Below, in pieces: positions 1 to 5,667 of a DNA stretch of 6,630 nt. The notes beneath the pieces were generated by a model, which saw only the letters and a list, made by a program, of their open reading frames with translations, did no database searches and was not told the origin of the DNA. Source of the DNA: Elusimicrobia bacterium RIFOXYB2_FULL_48_7 (GTDB taxonomy: Bacteria; Elusimicrobiota; Endomicrobiia; CG1-02-37-114; XYA2-FULL-39-19); assembly GCA_001800495.1 (NCBI GenBank), contig MGVM01000153.1, positions 1 through 6,630 of the forward strand, written 5' to 3'. Both the position numbers and the translations under genes were made by a program. How positions within the stretch are numbered: the first letter of the stretch is position 1; each line of letters starts with the position of its first letter.

Positions 1-100
1 AACTGTCTTTTTCAAAGAACAGATTATTGGTAGGAGCTATGAGGATAAATGTGCATGTGAAACTTACATTTCACTTAGAATTCTTAAAACCAAAAATGAG

Positions 101-171
101 GAACATACATTGCGAAGAGAGACGAGCGGAGATAGGGATGAGTAGCATTGCGAACGGAACGATGCGTGTTC
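101..171 (+). other. Imperfect long inverted repeat with an alternative internal hairpin
   Basis: GAACATACATTG at 101-112 can pair with CGATGCGTGTTC at 160-171 at 11 of 12 positions, counting G-U pairs. A competing hairpin uses the same 3' arm: GCATTG (145-150) with CGATGC (160-165) around a nine-base loop. A direct repeat CATTGCGAA occurs at 108-116 and 146-154, which explains why the two pairings compete. It may be a dispersed repeat element or a structured RNA. I recognise no known family, and a chance origin is possible. Confidence 0.35.
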
Positions 172-180
172 TGAATGAGT

Positions 181-229
181 GTGTGCAAAATTGGCACATG
201 CTGAACTAGTTCCAAAATGGAAACAGTTC
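181..229 (+). other. Two tandem hairpins upstream of cusA
   Basis: The first hairpin pairs GTGTGC (181-186) with GCACAT (194-199), with one G-U pair and a seven-base loop. The second is nested: GAACT (203-207) pairs with AGTTC (225-229), and inside it GTTCC pairs with GGAAAC with one bulged A. The second hairpin also contains the perfect palindrome GAACTAGTTC (203-212). No T-run follows, so neither looks like a standard terminator. They could be an operator, part of a repeat, or an upstream RNA end. Confidence 0.3.
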
Positions 230-268
230 GAATTATAAAAAAGAGTTAAATACATAAAACATAGCACC

Positions 269-289
269 GCCGATAAATCGGCAAATACG
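269..289 (+). repeat. Short palindromic dispersed repeat, copy 1 (cusA leader)
   Basis: The core GCCGATAAATCGGC (269-282) is an inverted repeat that can fold as a five-bp stem with a UAAA loop. The 21 bases 269-289 match 5609-5629 upstream of moxR at 20 of 21 positions (A at 285, C at 5625). This copy ends at the probable ribosome binding site of cusA (GGAAAG, 289-294), so the hairpin lies only six bases upstream of it and could affect translation. It may equally be a passive repeat. Confidence 0.7.
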
Positions 290-300
290 GAAAGAAAAAC

Positions 301-3300
301 ATGTTAAAGAAAATTGTTGAATTTTCGGCGAAAAACAAATACCTGGTGCTGATTTTCACGGCGGTGATGTTGGTTGGGGCGTTTTACTGCATAAAGAATA
401 TACCGCTGGATGCTATTCCGGATTTGTCGGATACGCAGGTGATTGTTTATTCCCGGTGGGACAGAAGCCCGGACATCATAGAAGACCAGGTAACCTACCC
501 CATAATATCGGCCATGTTGGGCGCGCCTAAGGTTAAAACAATCCGCGGGTTTTCGGATTTTGGGTTCTCTTATGTGTATGTAATATTCCAGGATGGCACG
601 GACATTTACTGGGCGCGGGCGCGCGTATTGGAATACCTCAACAAAATACAGTCAAAACTGCCGGAAGGTGTCAAAACAGAAATGGGACCGGATGCCACCG
701 GTGTGGGCTGGATATACCAATATGCGCTAGTAGATAAAACCGGGAAAAATAACCTTGCGCAATTGCGCAGTTTCCAGGATTGGTACCTGCGGTATTACCT
801 GCAATCAGTGCCCGGAGTCGCCGAAGTGGCGTCAATCGGCGGGTTCCAGAAGCAATACCAGGTAACCGTAAACCCCAACGCGCTTGTCAGCTATAACATT
901 CCTATAAGCAAACTCATAGATGCCATCCGTGACGGCAATAATGATGTAGGCGGCCGGCTGGTGGAATTTTCCGGCACCGAATACATGGTGCGCGGCAGGG
1001 GCTACGCGAAATCCATTGATGATATTGAAAATATTGTTGTCAGTAACAGGGGCGGCACGCCTGTTTTGATAAAGAACCTGGCAAAAGTGGTAATAGGGCC
1101 GGACATCAGGCGCGGCATAGCGGATTTAAACGGCGAGGGTGATACAGTCGGCGGGATTATCATCATGCGCCAGGGGGAGAATGCCCTGAACGTGATCAAC
1201 AGGGTGAAAGAAAAAATAAAGGAAGTAAAAACTTCTTTCCCGGAAGGCGTTGAACTAATGCCGGTTTATGACCGGTCAGACCTTATCAAACGCGCCATAG
1301 ATACCCTGATTCACCAGCTCCAGGAAGAAATGCTGATTGTAGCGCTGGTAATTCTGTTTTTCCTGTGGCATTTCCCATCTTCCATAGTGCCAATAATAAC
1401 AATCCCTATCACGGTTATTTTAACTTTTATTCCTTTGTATTTCATGGGGCTTACTTCAAACATAATGTCTATTTCCGGCATAGCTATTTCCATAGGCGTG
1501 CTGGTGGATGGCGCTATAATTGAGGTTGAAAACGCTTATAAAAGGCTTCAGGAATGGATTGAGAACGGCAGAAAGGGTGATTTTCACGAAGTCCGCCTGA
1601 AAGCATTGCAGGAAGTGGTGCCTTCGGTATTTTTCTCTTTGCTCGTGATCGGTGTTGCATTTATGCCTGTGTTTACCCTGGTGGACCAGGAAGGCCGGCT
1701 TTTCAAGCCGCTTGCCTACAGTAAAAATCTTGCCATGTTTATTGCCGCAATAATGGCCATTACAGTGGACCCGGCAATCCGCCTGCTTTTCAGCCGGATG
1801 GATTACGCAAAATTCAAACCAACATGGCTGGCAAACATTTTCAACACACTTTTTGTCGGGAAATATTATCCCGAGGAACAGCACCCGGTAAGCAAAGTGC
1901 TCTTTAAAATTTATGAACCTGCCTGCAAGTTTGTTTTAGACCACAGAAAAAACGTTATTATCGGCTCGATAATTTTGGTACTAGGAACCGTCCCTATTTA
2001 TTTCCAGCTGGGGCAGGAATTTATGCCGCCGTTGAATGAGGGGAGTATTCTTTACATGCCGACCACGCTCCCGGGTATCTCCGTGACAGAAGCGCAAAAA
2101 TTATTGCAAACGCAGGACCAGGTATTAAAAAGTATACCGGAAGTGGAAAGTGTTTTTGGAAAAGCCGGCAGGGCTGAAACCTCCACTGACCCGGCGCCGT
2201 TTTCCATGATGGAAACAACAGTTATCCTGAAACCGGAAGCCCAGTGGCGCAAGGTGAGCAGGTGGTATTCCTGGCTGCCGGGATTTATGCAGGTGCCTTT
2301 CCGCCCTGTCTGGCGCGACAGGATTACCTGGGATGATATTATAACCGAGATGGATTCAAAAATGCAGTTTCCCGGAGTATCAAACGCGTGGACTATGCCT
2401 ATAAAAGCGCGCATTGATATGCTTACAACGGGCATCAGGACGCCCGTGGGAATTAAAATCTACGGTTCAGATTTGGCTGAAATTGAAAAAATAGGCATCC
2501 AGCTTGAAACAGCATTGAAAGACATTAAAGGCACGCGTAGCGTGTACGCGGAACGGGTGGCCGGCGGATACTTCCTGGATTTTGATTTAAAGAGGGAGAA
2601 ACTTGCGCGGTACGGGTTAAGCGTCAAAGACGCCGAGGAAGTGATACTGACCGCGATTGGAGGGGAATCCATCACAACTACGGTGGAAGGCAGGGAAAGA
2701 TATTCCATAAACGTCCGCTACCCTTCTGAATTAAGGGATAATATCGGGAAGCTAAACAGGGTGCTGGTGCCCACTGAAAGCGGCGCCCAGATCCCGATGT
2801 CTGAAATAGCGGACGTGCATATTTCCCTGGGGCCTTCCATGATAAGGGATGAAAACGGCCTGCTTGCCGGGTATGTTTACGTGGATATGTCAGGCAGGGA
2901 TATCGGCAGTTATGTGAACGAAGCCAAGAAAAAAGCGGAAGCAGTTAAAATCCCCACAGGTTATGCCCTGCAATGGAGCGGGCAGTTTGAAAATATGATC
3001 AGGGTGAGGGAACGGCTGAAAATAGTGATCCCCCTTACAATTTTCATCATCTTCCTTTTATTATACATGAATACAAAATCCACGGTAAAGTCCCTGATTG
3101 TGCTGATGGCTGTGCCTTTTTCGCTGGTCGGCGCAATCTGGTTCCTTTATATATTGGGGTACAATGTATCCATCGCTGTGTGGGTGGGGATGATCGCGCT
3201 CATGGGGCTGGATGCCGAGACAGGTGTTTTTATGCTGTTATACCTGGATATGTCTTATGATGATGCTGTCCGCCGCGGCAAGATGAACACGTACGCCGAT

Positions 3301-3549
3301 TTAGAGGAAGCAATTATTCACGGCGCTGTAAAAAGAATCCGTCCGAAAATGATGACAGTAATGGCAATTTTTATGGGCCTTATTCCCATAATGTGGTCCA
3401 TGAGTACTGGTTCGGACGTAATGAAGCGCATCGCCGCCCCGATGATAGGCGGCGTATTTTCAAGCTTCATACTGGAACTGCTGGTCTACCCCGCCATCTA
3501 CGCCACCTGGAAAAGGAAGAGCTTATTATTCAGGGGACACAATACTTAA
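301..3549 (+). CDS. cusA: CusA-type heavy-metal RND efflux transporter (Cu(I)/Ag(I))
   Basis: This is the inner-membrane pump subunit of a tripartite RND exporter, expected to use the proton gradient to drive Cu(I)/Ag(I) from the periplasm or cytoplasm out through an adaptor and outer-membrane channel. Its 1082 residues align along their whole length with E. coli CusA (about 1047), including the N-terminus, which supports the ATG at 301; GGAAAG at 289-294 is a modest ribosome binding site. Visible signatures include VTYP near the N-terminus and GPDATGVGWIYQYALVD. The three CusA metal-binding methionines are matched by M586 (LYMP), M636 (APFSM) and M707 (RIDM); the proton-relay residues are matched by D403, E973 and K1016. 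Compared with E. coli there is an insert of about 22 residues (roughly 651-672) and a longer loop after TM6, features I recall from CusA of several other phyla. The last codons and stop lie in a palindromic repeat. No CusB or CusC is adjacent in the window. The family call is very secure; the metal is inferred from the methionines. Confidence 0.96.
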   Translation: MLKKIVEFSAKNKYLVLIFTAVMLVGAFYCIKNIPLDAIPDLSDTQVIVYSRWDRSPDIIEDQVTYPIISAMLGAPKVKTIRGFSDFGFSYVYVIFQDGTDIYWARARVLEYLNKIQSKLPEGVKTEMGPDATGVGWIYQYALVDKTGKNNLAQLRSFQDWYLRYYLQSVPGVAEVASIGGFQKQYQVTVNPNALVSYNIPISKLIDAIRDGNNDVGGRLVEFSGTEYMVRGRGYAKSIDDIENIVVSNRGGTPVLIKNLAKVVIGPDIRRGIADLNGEGDTVGGIIIMRQGENALNVINRVKEKIKEVKTSFPEGVELMPVYDRSDLIKRAIDTLIHQLQEEMLIVALVILFFLWHFPSSIVPIITIPITVILTFIPLYFMGLTSNIMSISGIAISIGVLVDGAIIEVENAYKRLQEWIENGRKGDFHEVRLKALQEVVPSVFFSLLVIGVAFMPVFTLVDQEGRLFKPLAYSKNLAMFIAAIMAITVDPAIRLLFSRMDYAKFKPTWLANIFNTLFVGKYYPEEQHPVSKVLFKIYEPACKFVLDHRKNVIIGSIILVLGTVPIYFQLGQEFMPPLNEGSILYMPTTLPGISVTEAQKLLQTQDQVLKSIPEVESVFGKAGRAETSTDPAPFSMMETTVILKPEAQWRKVSRWYSWLPGFMQVPFRPVWRDRITWDDIITEMDSKMQFPGVSNAWTMPIKARIDMLTTGIRTPVGIKIYGSDLAEIEKIGIQLETALKDIKGTRSVYAERVAGGYFLDFDLKREKLARYGLSVKDAEEVILTAIGGESITTTVEGRERYSINVRYPSELRDNIGKLNRVLVPTESGAQIPMSEIADVHISLGPSMIRDENGLLAGYVYVDMSGRDIGSYVNEAKKKAEAVKIPTGYALQWSGQFENMIRVRERLKIVIPLTIFIIFLLLYMNTKSTVKSLIVLMAVPFSLVGAIWFLYILGYNVSIAVWVGMIALMGLDAETGVFMLLYLDMSYDDAVRRGKMNTYADLEEAIIHGAVKRIRPKMMTVMAIFMGLIPIMWSMSTGSDVMKRIAAPMIGGVFSSFILELLVYPAIYATWKRKSLLFRGHNT

Positions 3550-3578
3550 CTGATAAATTAGTTAAGTATTGTGTCCCC
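3533..3578. repeat. Palindrome with 19-bp perfect arms at the cusA 3' end
   Basis: GGGGACACAATACTTAACT (3533-3551) is the exact reverse complement of 3560-3578, with eight bases between that allow two or three further pairs. The left arm lies inside cusA: it encodes most of the final residues RGHNT and the TAA stop at 3547-3549. The right arm is followed by GTTTTC, so the transcript could form a very stable hairpin and terminate, although the T-run is short. From memory, motifs beginning GGGGACACAATAC occur near IS200-like/RAYT (Y1) transposases in many metagenomic genomes; I could not verify this, and there is no transposase in the window. It is best described as a REP-like or transposon-end palindrome that was probably inserted here. 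Confidence 0.85.
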
Positions 3579-3589
3579 GTTTTCACTGC

Positions 3590-3615
3590 GTAACCTCCAA
3601 CACCTCAAATCCGTC
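3590..3615 (+). promoter_or_regulatory. Possible ECF-type promoter for the sigma operon
   Basis: GTAAC (3590-3594) and CGTC (3612-3615) are 17 bases apart, a layout like ECF promoters of the AAC ... CGTC/CGAC type known from Bacillus SigX/SigM. It lies directly before the ECF sigma gene, where autoregulation is common. Transcription would begin about 3621-3623, leaving an extremely short leader before the ATG at 3631, which fits the lack of a ribosome binding site. An alternative housekeeping-like -10, TATATT, lies at 3617-3622. This is a motif match by eye on one site only. Confidence 0.35.
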
Positions 3616-3630
3616 TTATATTGTGAAACC

Positions 3631-4218
3631 ATGGATGAAAGCCTTTTAAAAGACATTATCGCGAAAGCAAAAAATTACGACTTGTCCGCCCTGGAAGTGC
3701 TTTGCGAGCACTTTTATCACCGGATTTACAACTACATTTTCTACAAGGTGAGCAGCCAGGGTGACGCTGAAGATTTGACAAGCGAAGTTTTCATTAGGAT
3801 GGTCAAAAACATAGCCGGGCAGTCGGGCAGTTTCAAGACCTGGCTTTACAAGATAGCGTCCAACTTAGTCATAGACCATTACAGGCAGAGGTCATCGGTG
3901 AAGAAAACAATGGCGCAATATGAAGAGCTCCTTAATATAAACAGCCAGAAGCAGGAACGCGACGCCATGGCGGCTTATGGGGAATTCGGCCGGCTGCTTT
4001 CGGAACTTACGCCGGAACAGCGGGAAGTGGTAACCCTGAGGTTTATAGAGGGATTCAGCGCCGCCGAGATAGGAAAAATAACCCAGCGGTCAGAGAACGC
4101 GGTAAAGGCCCTGCAATTCAGGGCGATGACAACACTAAGAGAAAAAACGAAGGGAACGCAGGAGAAAAACGTGAGATTGGAAATTTTAGGCAACAAAGGA
4201 GCAACAAATGCCGGATAA
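3631..4218 (+). CDS. ECF-family RNA polymerase sigma factor
   Basis: This is an alternative sigma factor directing RNA polymerase to a stress or envelope regulon, probably held inactive by the product of the next gene. The protein has 195 residues, typical for the family. Sigma region 2 spans about residues 22-88, with DAEDLTSEVFIR (45-56) and WLYKIASNLVIDHYRQR (71-87) as the region 2.2-2.4 signatures. Region 4 spans about 121-173 and holds LTPEQREVVTLRFIEGFSAAEIG (from 126), the helix-turn-helix. There is no region 1.1 or 3, as expected for an ECF sigma. I choose the ATG at 3631: an in-frame GTG at 3571 would add 20 unconserved residues and lies inside the palindrome. No Shine-Dalgarno is seen before 3631, which suggests a leaderless or weakly initiated message. 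Its stop codon lies inside the start of the next gene. I cannot assign the ECF group number with certainty; association with DUF5667 proteins is a known arrangement. Confidence 0.93.
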   Translation: MDESLLKDIIAKAKNYDLSALEVLCEHFYHRIYNYIFYKVSSQGDAEDLTSEVFIRMVKNIAGQSGSFKTWLYKIASNLVIDHYRQRSSVKKTMAQYEELLNINSQKQERDAMAAYGEFGRLLSELTPEQREVVTLRFIEGFSAAEIGKITQRSENAVKALQFRAMTTLREKTKGTQEKNVRLEILGNKGATNAG

Positions 4219-5005
4219 AAGAGTAAAAAACATTGAAGACGCGCTGGATGAGTCCATCAGCCGGCTAAAAGCCGGTAAAACCATCCGCGAATGCCTGGAA
4301 ACCTATCCGGAATATGCCGAGGAACTGGCGCCCCTGCTGGTCACGGCTGAAAAACTGAATTCAATGCCGGCGGAGATGCCTCATAACTGCAATTTAGCCC
4401 AGGCCATTGAAAAGGTAAGGGAAACAGCGGGACGCATCGGGACGACGCGGGTACCGGAAGGGCATAGCTTCGCGGGGCGTTTTTTCAATTTTCGCGCGGC
4501 TTTGGGCCTGGCAACTGCTGCGGGCTTTCTTTTAATAGCGTCAATTGGGTTGGTGTCTTATTCATACAGGACGATTCCCGGTGATTCCTTTTACCCAGTG
4601 AAAATATTATGCGAAAAAATCGACCTGGATTATTTAACAGCGGAAAACAAGAAATCGGACAAGCACATTGAACTGGCAGATGAAAGGCTTGATGAAGTGC
4701 AAAAAGTGGCGCACTCCAGGCATTCAATTGACAAAAACGCCCTTCATTCAATGCATGAACACACCGAGATAGCGCTGAATGACGTTGAGGGCATCAGTGA
4801 TAATGAAGAAATTGATTGTTTAAACAGGATCCAGCAGCTTCATCGCAGGCAGATTGACCTGTTAAAAAGGACCCGGGCTGATTTTTACGCGCAGAACGCT
4901 GATGAGATAAACCAATCCATCCAGTTGTGCAATGACCGCATGAACTGGGTAATACAGGCGAACGAAGCCGTGTCCCAGCAGGCGAACGCAGGCATAATAG
5001 AGTAA
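4208..5005 (+). CDS. Probable membrane anti-sigma factor with DUF5667-like outer domain
   Basis: This protein probably binds the ECF sigma at the inner membrane and releases it on an envelope signal. It has 265 residues. The N-terminal part (about 8-50) is a helical segment with LDESISRLKAGKTIRECLETYP and YAEELAPLL, a pattern typical of proteins paired with ECF sigmas. A single membrane helix lies at about 97-118. The outer part starts with RTIPGDSFYPVKILCEKIDL (121-140), the recognisable opening of DUF5667, and continues as charged helices to about 225. There is no HxxxCxxC zinc motif, so it is not a classic ZAS anti-sigma factor. AAAGGAG (4195-4201), six bases before the ATG, supports this start. 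The 11-nt overlap with the sigma gene implies translational coupling. The anti-sigma role is inferred from synteny and topology; the domain resemblance was judged by eye. Confidence 0.82.
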   Translation: MPDKRVKNIEDALDESISRLKAGKTIRECLETYPEYAEELAPLLVTAEKLNSMPAEMPHNCNLAQAIEKVRETAGRIGTTRVPEGHSFAGRFFNFRAALGLATAAGFLLIASIGLVSYSYRTIPGDSFYPVKILCEKIDLDYLTAENKKSDKHIELADERLDEVQKVAHSRHSIDKNALHSMHEHTEIALNDVEGISDNEEIDCLNRIQQLHRRQIDLLKRTRADFYAQNADEINQSIQLCNDRMNWVIQANEAVSQQANAGIIE

Positions 5006-5012
5006 AAGGAGG
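5004..5012 (+). promoter_or_regulatory. Strong ribosome binding site overlapping the preceding stop
   Basis: AAAAGGAGG overlaps the TAA stop (5003-5005) of the anti-sigma gene and lies six bases before the ATG at 5019. It is the strongest ribosome binding site in the window. It suggests that the small secreted protein is made in greater amounts than the sigma and anti-sigma encoded on the same message. Confidence 0.75.
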
Positions 5013-5018
5013 TTCACG

Positions 5019-5423
5019 ATGTTTCACAAAATCGCGGTAAAGGTATTTGTTTGTTTGACGGTATTCACATTTGTTCCAGGCGCGCTTGTTTTTGCGAACC
5101 AGTGCGAAAACCAGGGCCAACAGTGCGATATGAAGGCGAAATCGTGCCCTGTTGCCAGGAAGTGCCTCAATATGTGCAAGGGTGAAGTGGTGTCGGTTGA
5201 TGCGGCGGCAAATGTGCTGACGCTCAAATGCAAAAAATCCGAATGCCAGGTTGCCTTGAGCGGAAAGACTGTGATTAACTGCGGAAAAGAGATCAAGGCG
5301 GTTTCTGACCTGGTTCCGGGCACCATGGTTGTCGTTCATTACAAAACAAAAGACGGCAAGAAAGAAGCGACAAAAATACTCATTAAGCCGGTAGCTGAAG
5401 ATTCCTCCTGCCACAAAAAATAA
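5019..5423 (+). CDS. Small secreted cysteine-rich protein of unknown family
   Basis: I do not recognise a named family. The 134-residue product has an export signal: a basic start, a hydrophobic stretch (about 6-24) and a likely cleavage after VFA at residue 26. There is no lipobox. The mature part has nine cysteines (29, 36, 43, 49, 53, 71, 76, 88, 131), five of them within 29-53, plus a single His next to the last one. Residues about 54-123 (GEVVSVDAAANVLTLKCKK onward, then DLVPGTMVVVHY) look like a small all-beta, OB/DUF5666-like fold. It is the third gene of the sigma operon, 13 nt after the anti-sigma gene, and is followed by a strong terminator. Possible roles (inference): a periplasmic metal binder, a redox-active target of the sigma factor, or a signal partner of the anti-sigma outer domain. 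A reverse-strand reading of 252 codons here (4794-5552) is a shadow. Confidence 0.85.
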   Translation: MFHKIAVKVFVCLTVFTFVPGALVFANQCENQGQQCDMKAKSCPVARKCLNMCKGEVVSVDAAANVLTLKCKKSECQVALSGKTVINCGKEIKAVSDLVPGTMVVVHYKTKDGKKEATKILIKPVAEDSSCHKK

Positions 5424-5435
5424 ATCTATCGTGTT

Positions 5436-5480
5436 AAATGCCCAGCCGCCTACCAGTCTAGGCCGGCTGGGCATTTTTTT
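5436..5480 (+). terminator. Strong intrinsic terminator of the sigma operon
   Basis: AAATGCCCAGCCG pairs with CGGCTGGGCATTT, continued inside by CCTA/TAGG across a single bulged C, with a six-base loop. A run of seven T (5474-5480) follows immediately. The element starts 13 bases after the TAA of the cysteine-rich protein gene. It should separate the sigma operon from moxR. Confidence 0.93.
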
Positions 5481-5519
5481 AAGCCCCATGTTAAACGGCT
5501 CAAAAAACATAAAATAAAT

Positions 5520-5528
5520 TGTTATAAT
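5520..5528 (+). promoter_or_regulatory. Extended -10 promoter motif for moxR
   Basis: TGTTATAAT matches the extended -10 consensus TGnTATAAT exactly. There is no good -35 (positions 5500-5505 read TCAAAA), which is acceptable for an extended -10 promoter. It lies after the terminator and about 140 bases before the moxR ATG. Transcription would begin near 5534-5536, almost exactly at the start of the following inverted repeat. Confidence 0.6.
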
Positions 5529-5531
5529 AAT

Positions 5532-5629
5532 GTAGTTGCCCATTTTGAGCAAGGTGCAAAATTCAAACCGTCTACAGGTTTGAGCATGGGCGCTTTAAAG
5601 TCAAAGAAGCCGATAAATCGGCAACTACG
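5532..5629 (+). repeat. Structured leader / dispersed repeat unit upstream of moxR (copy 2)
   Basis: GTAGTTGCC (5532-5540) and its reverse complement GGCAACTAC (5620-5628) bound this 98-base unit. Inside it are ATTTTG/CAAAAT (5542-5547 with 5557-5562), TCAAACC/GGTTTGA (5563-5569 with 5577-5583) and the palindrome GCCGATAAATCGGC (5609-5622). GCCCAT/ATGGGC (5538-5543 with 5586-5591) offers an alternative outer pairing. Bases 5609-5629 repeat 269-289 with one difference. Terminal inverted ends and a second partial copy fit a small non-autonomous repeat. Its position right after a promoter also fits a structured 5' leader. I recognise no known riboswitch class. Confidence 0.6.
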
Positions 5630-5667
5630 AAGTCAAAAATAGAAAAATAAATGAAGGGGGAAATGAA

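Larger units (their letters stand above)
1..268. other. AT-rich non-coding region upstream of cusA with inverted repeats
   Basis: No convincing gene is visible here. Frame 3 stays open from the window edge to a stop at 207-209. An ATG-initiated reading of it (27-209, 60 codons) has no clear ribosome binding site, no recognisable domain, and overlaps several inverted repeats. Frame 2 is open from the edge to a stop at 143-145, so the tail of an upstream gene cannot be fully excluded. The stretch holds a long imperfect stem (101-171), two small hairpins (181-229) and an AT-rich segment (231-260) that could contain the cusA promoter, although I see no good -35/-10 pair. Its composition is clearly more AT-rich than the genes that follow. 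Confidence 0.6.

Noticed and set aside
27..209. A 60-codon + strand reading frame upstream of cusA
   Set aside because: No clear ribosome binding site, no recognisable domain, and the frame runs through several inverted repeats. It is open back to the window edge, so the ATG is arbitrary.
651..672. The extra segment in CusA near residues 651-672 as a novel domain (positions are protein residues)
   Set aside because: Similar inserts (with R-I-T/S-W-D/E-E motifs before the next helix) are, as I recall, common in CusA homologues outside Enterobacteria, so it is ordinary family variation.
1456..1884. A 142-codon reverse-strand reading frame inside cusA
   Set aside because: It lies wholly within a conserved transporter gene and looks like a codon-bias shadow, with no domain visible.
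3393..3593. A 66-codon + strand reading frame across the cusA end and palindrome
   Set aside because: It is out of frame with conserved cusA sequence and ends in the repeat and intergenic region; no independent support.
3571..3630. Upstream GTG start for the sigma factor (20 extra residues)
   Set aside because: The GTG lies in the right arm of the palindrome, has no ribosome binding site, and the added residues are unlike ECF N-termini. The ATG at 3631 gives a standard length.
4794..5552. A 252-codon reverse-strand reading frame over the anti-sigma and cysteine-rich genes
   Set aside because: It crosses the terminator and two well-supported + strand genes with good start signals, and its sequence shows no family resemblance.
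5532..5629. A known riboswitch (c-di-GMP, cobalamin, TPP and others)
   Set aside because: I compared the segment by eye with the conserved cores I remember for these classes and found no convincing match, so it stays an unclassified structured unit or repeat.
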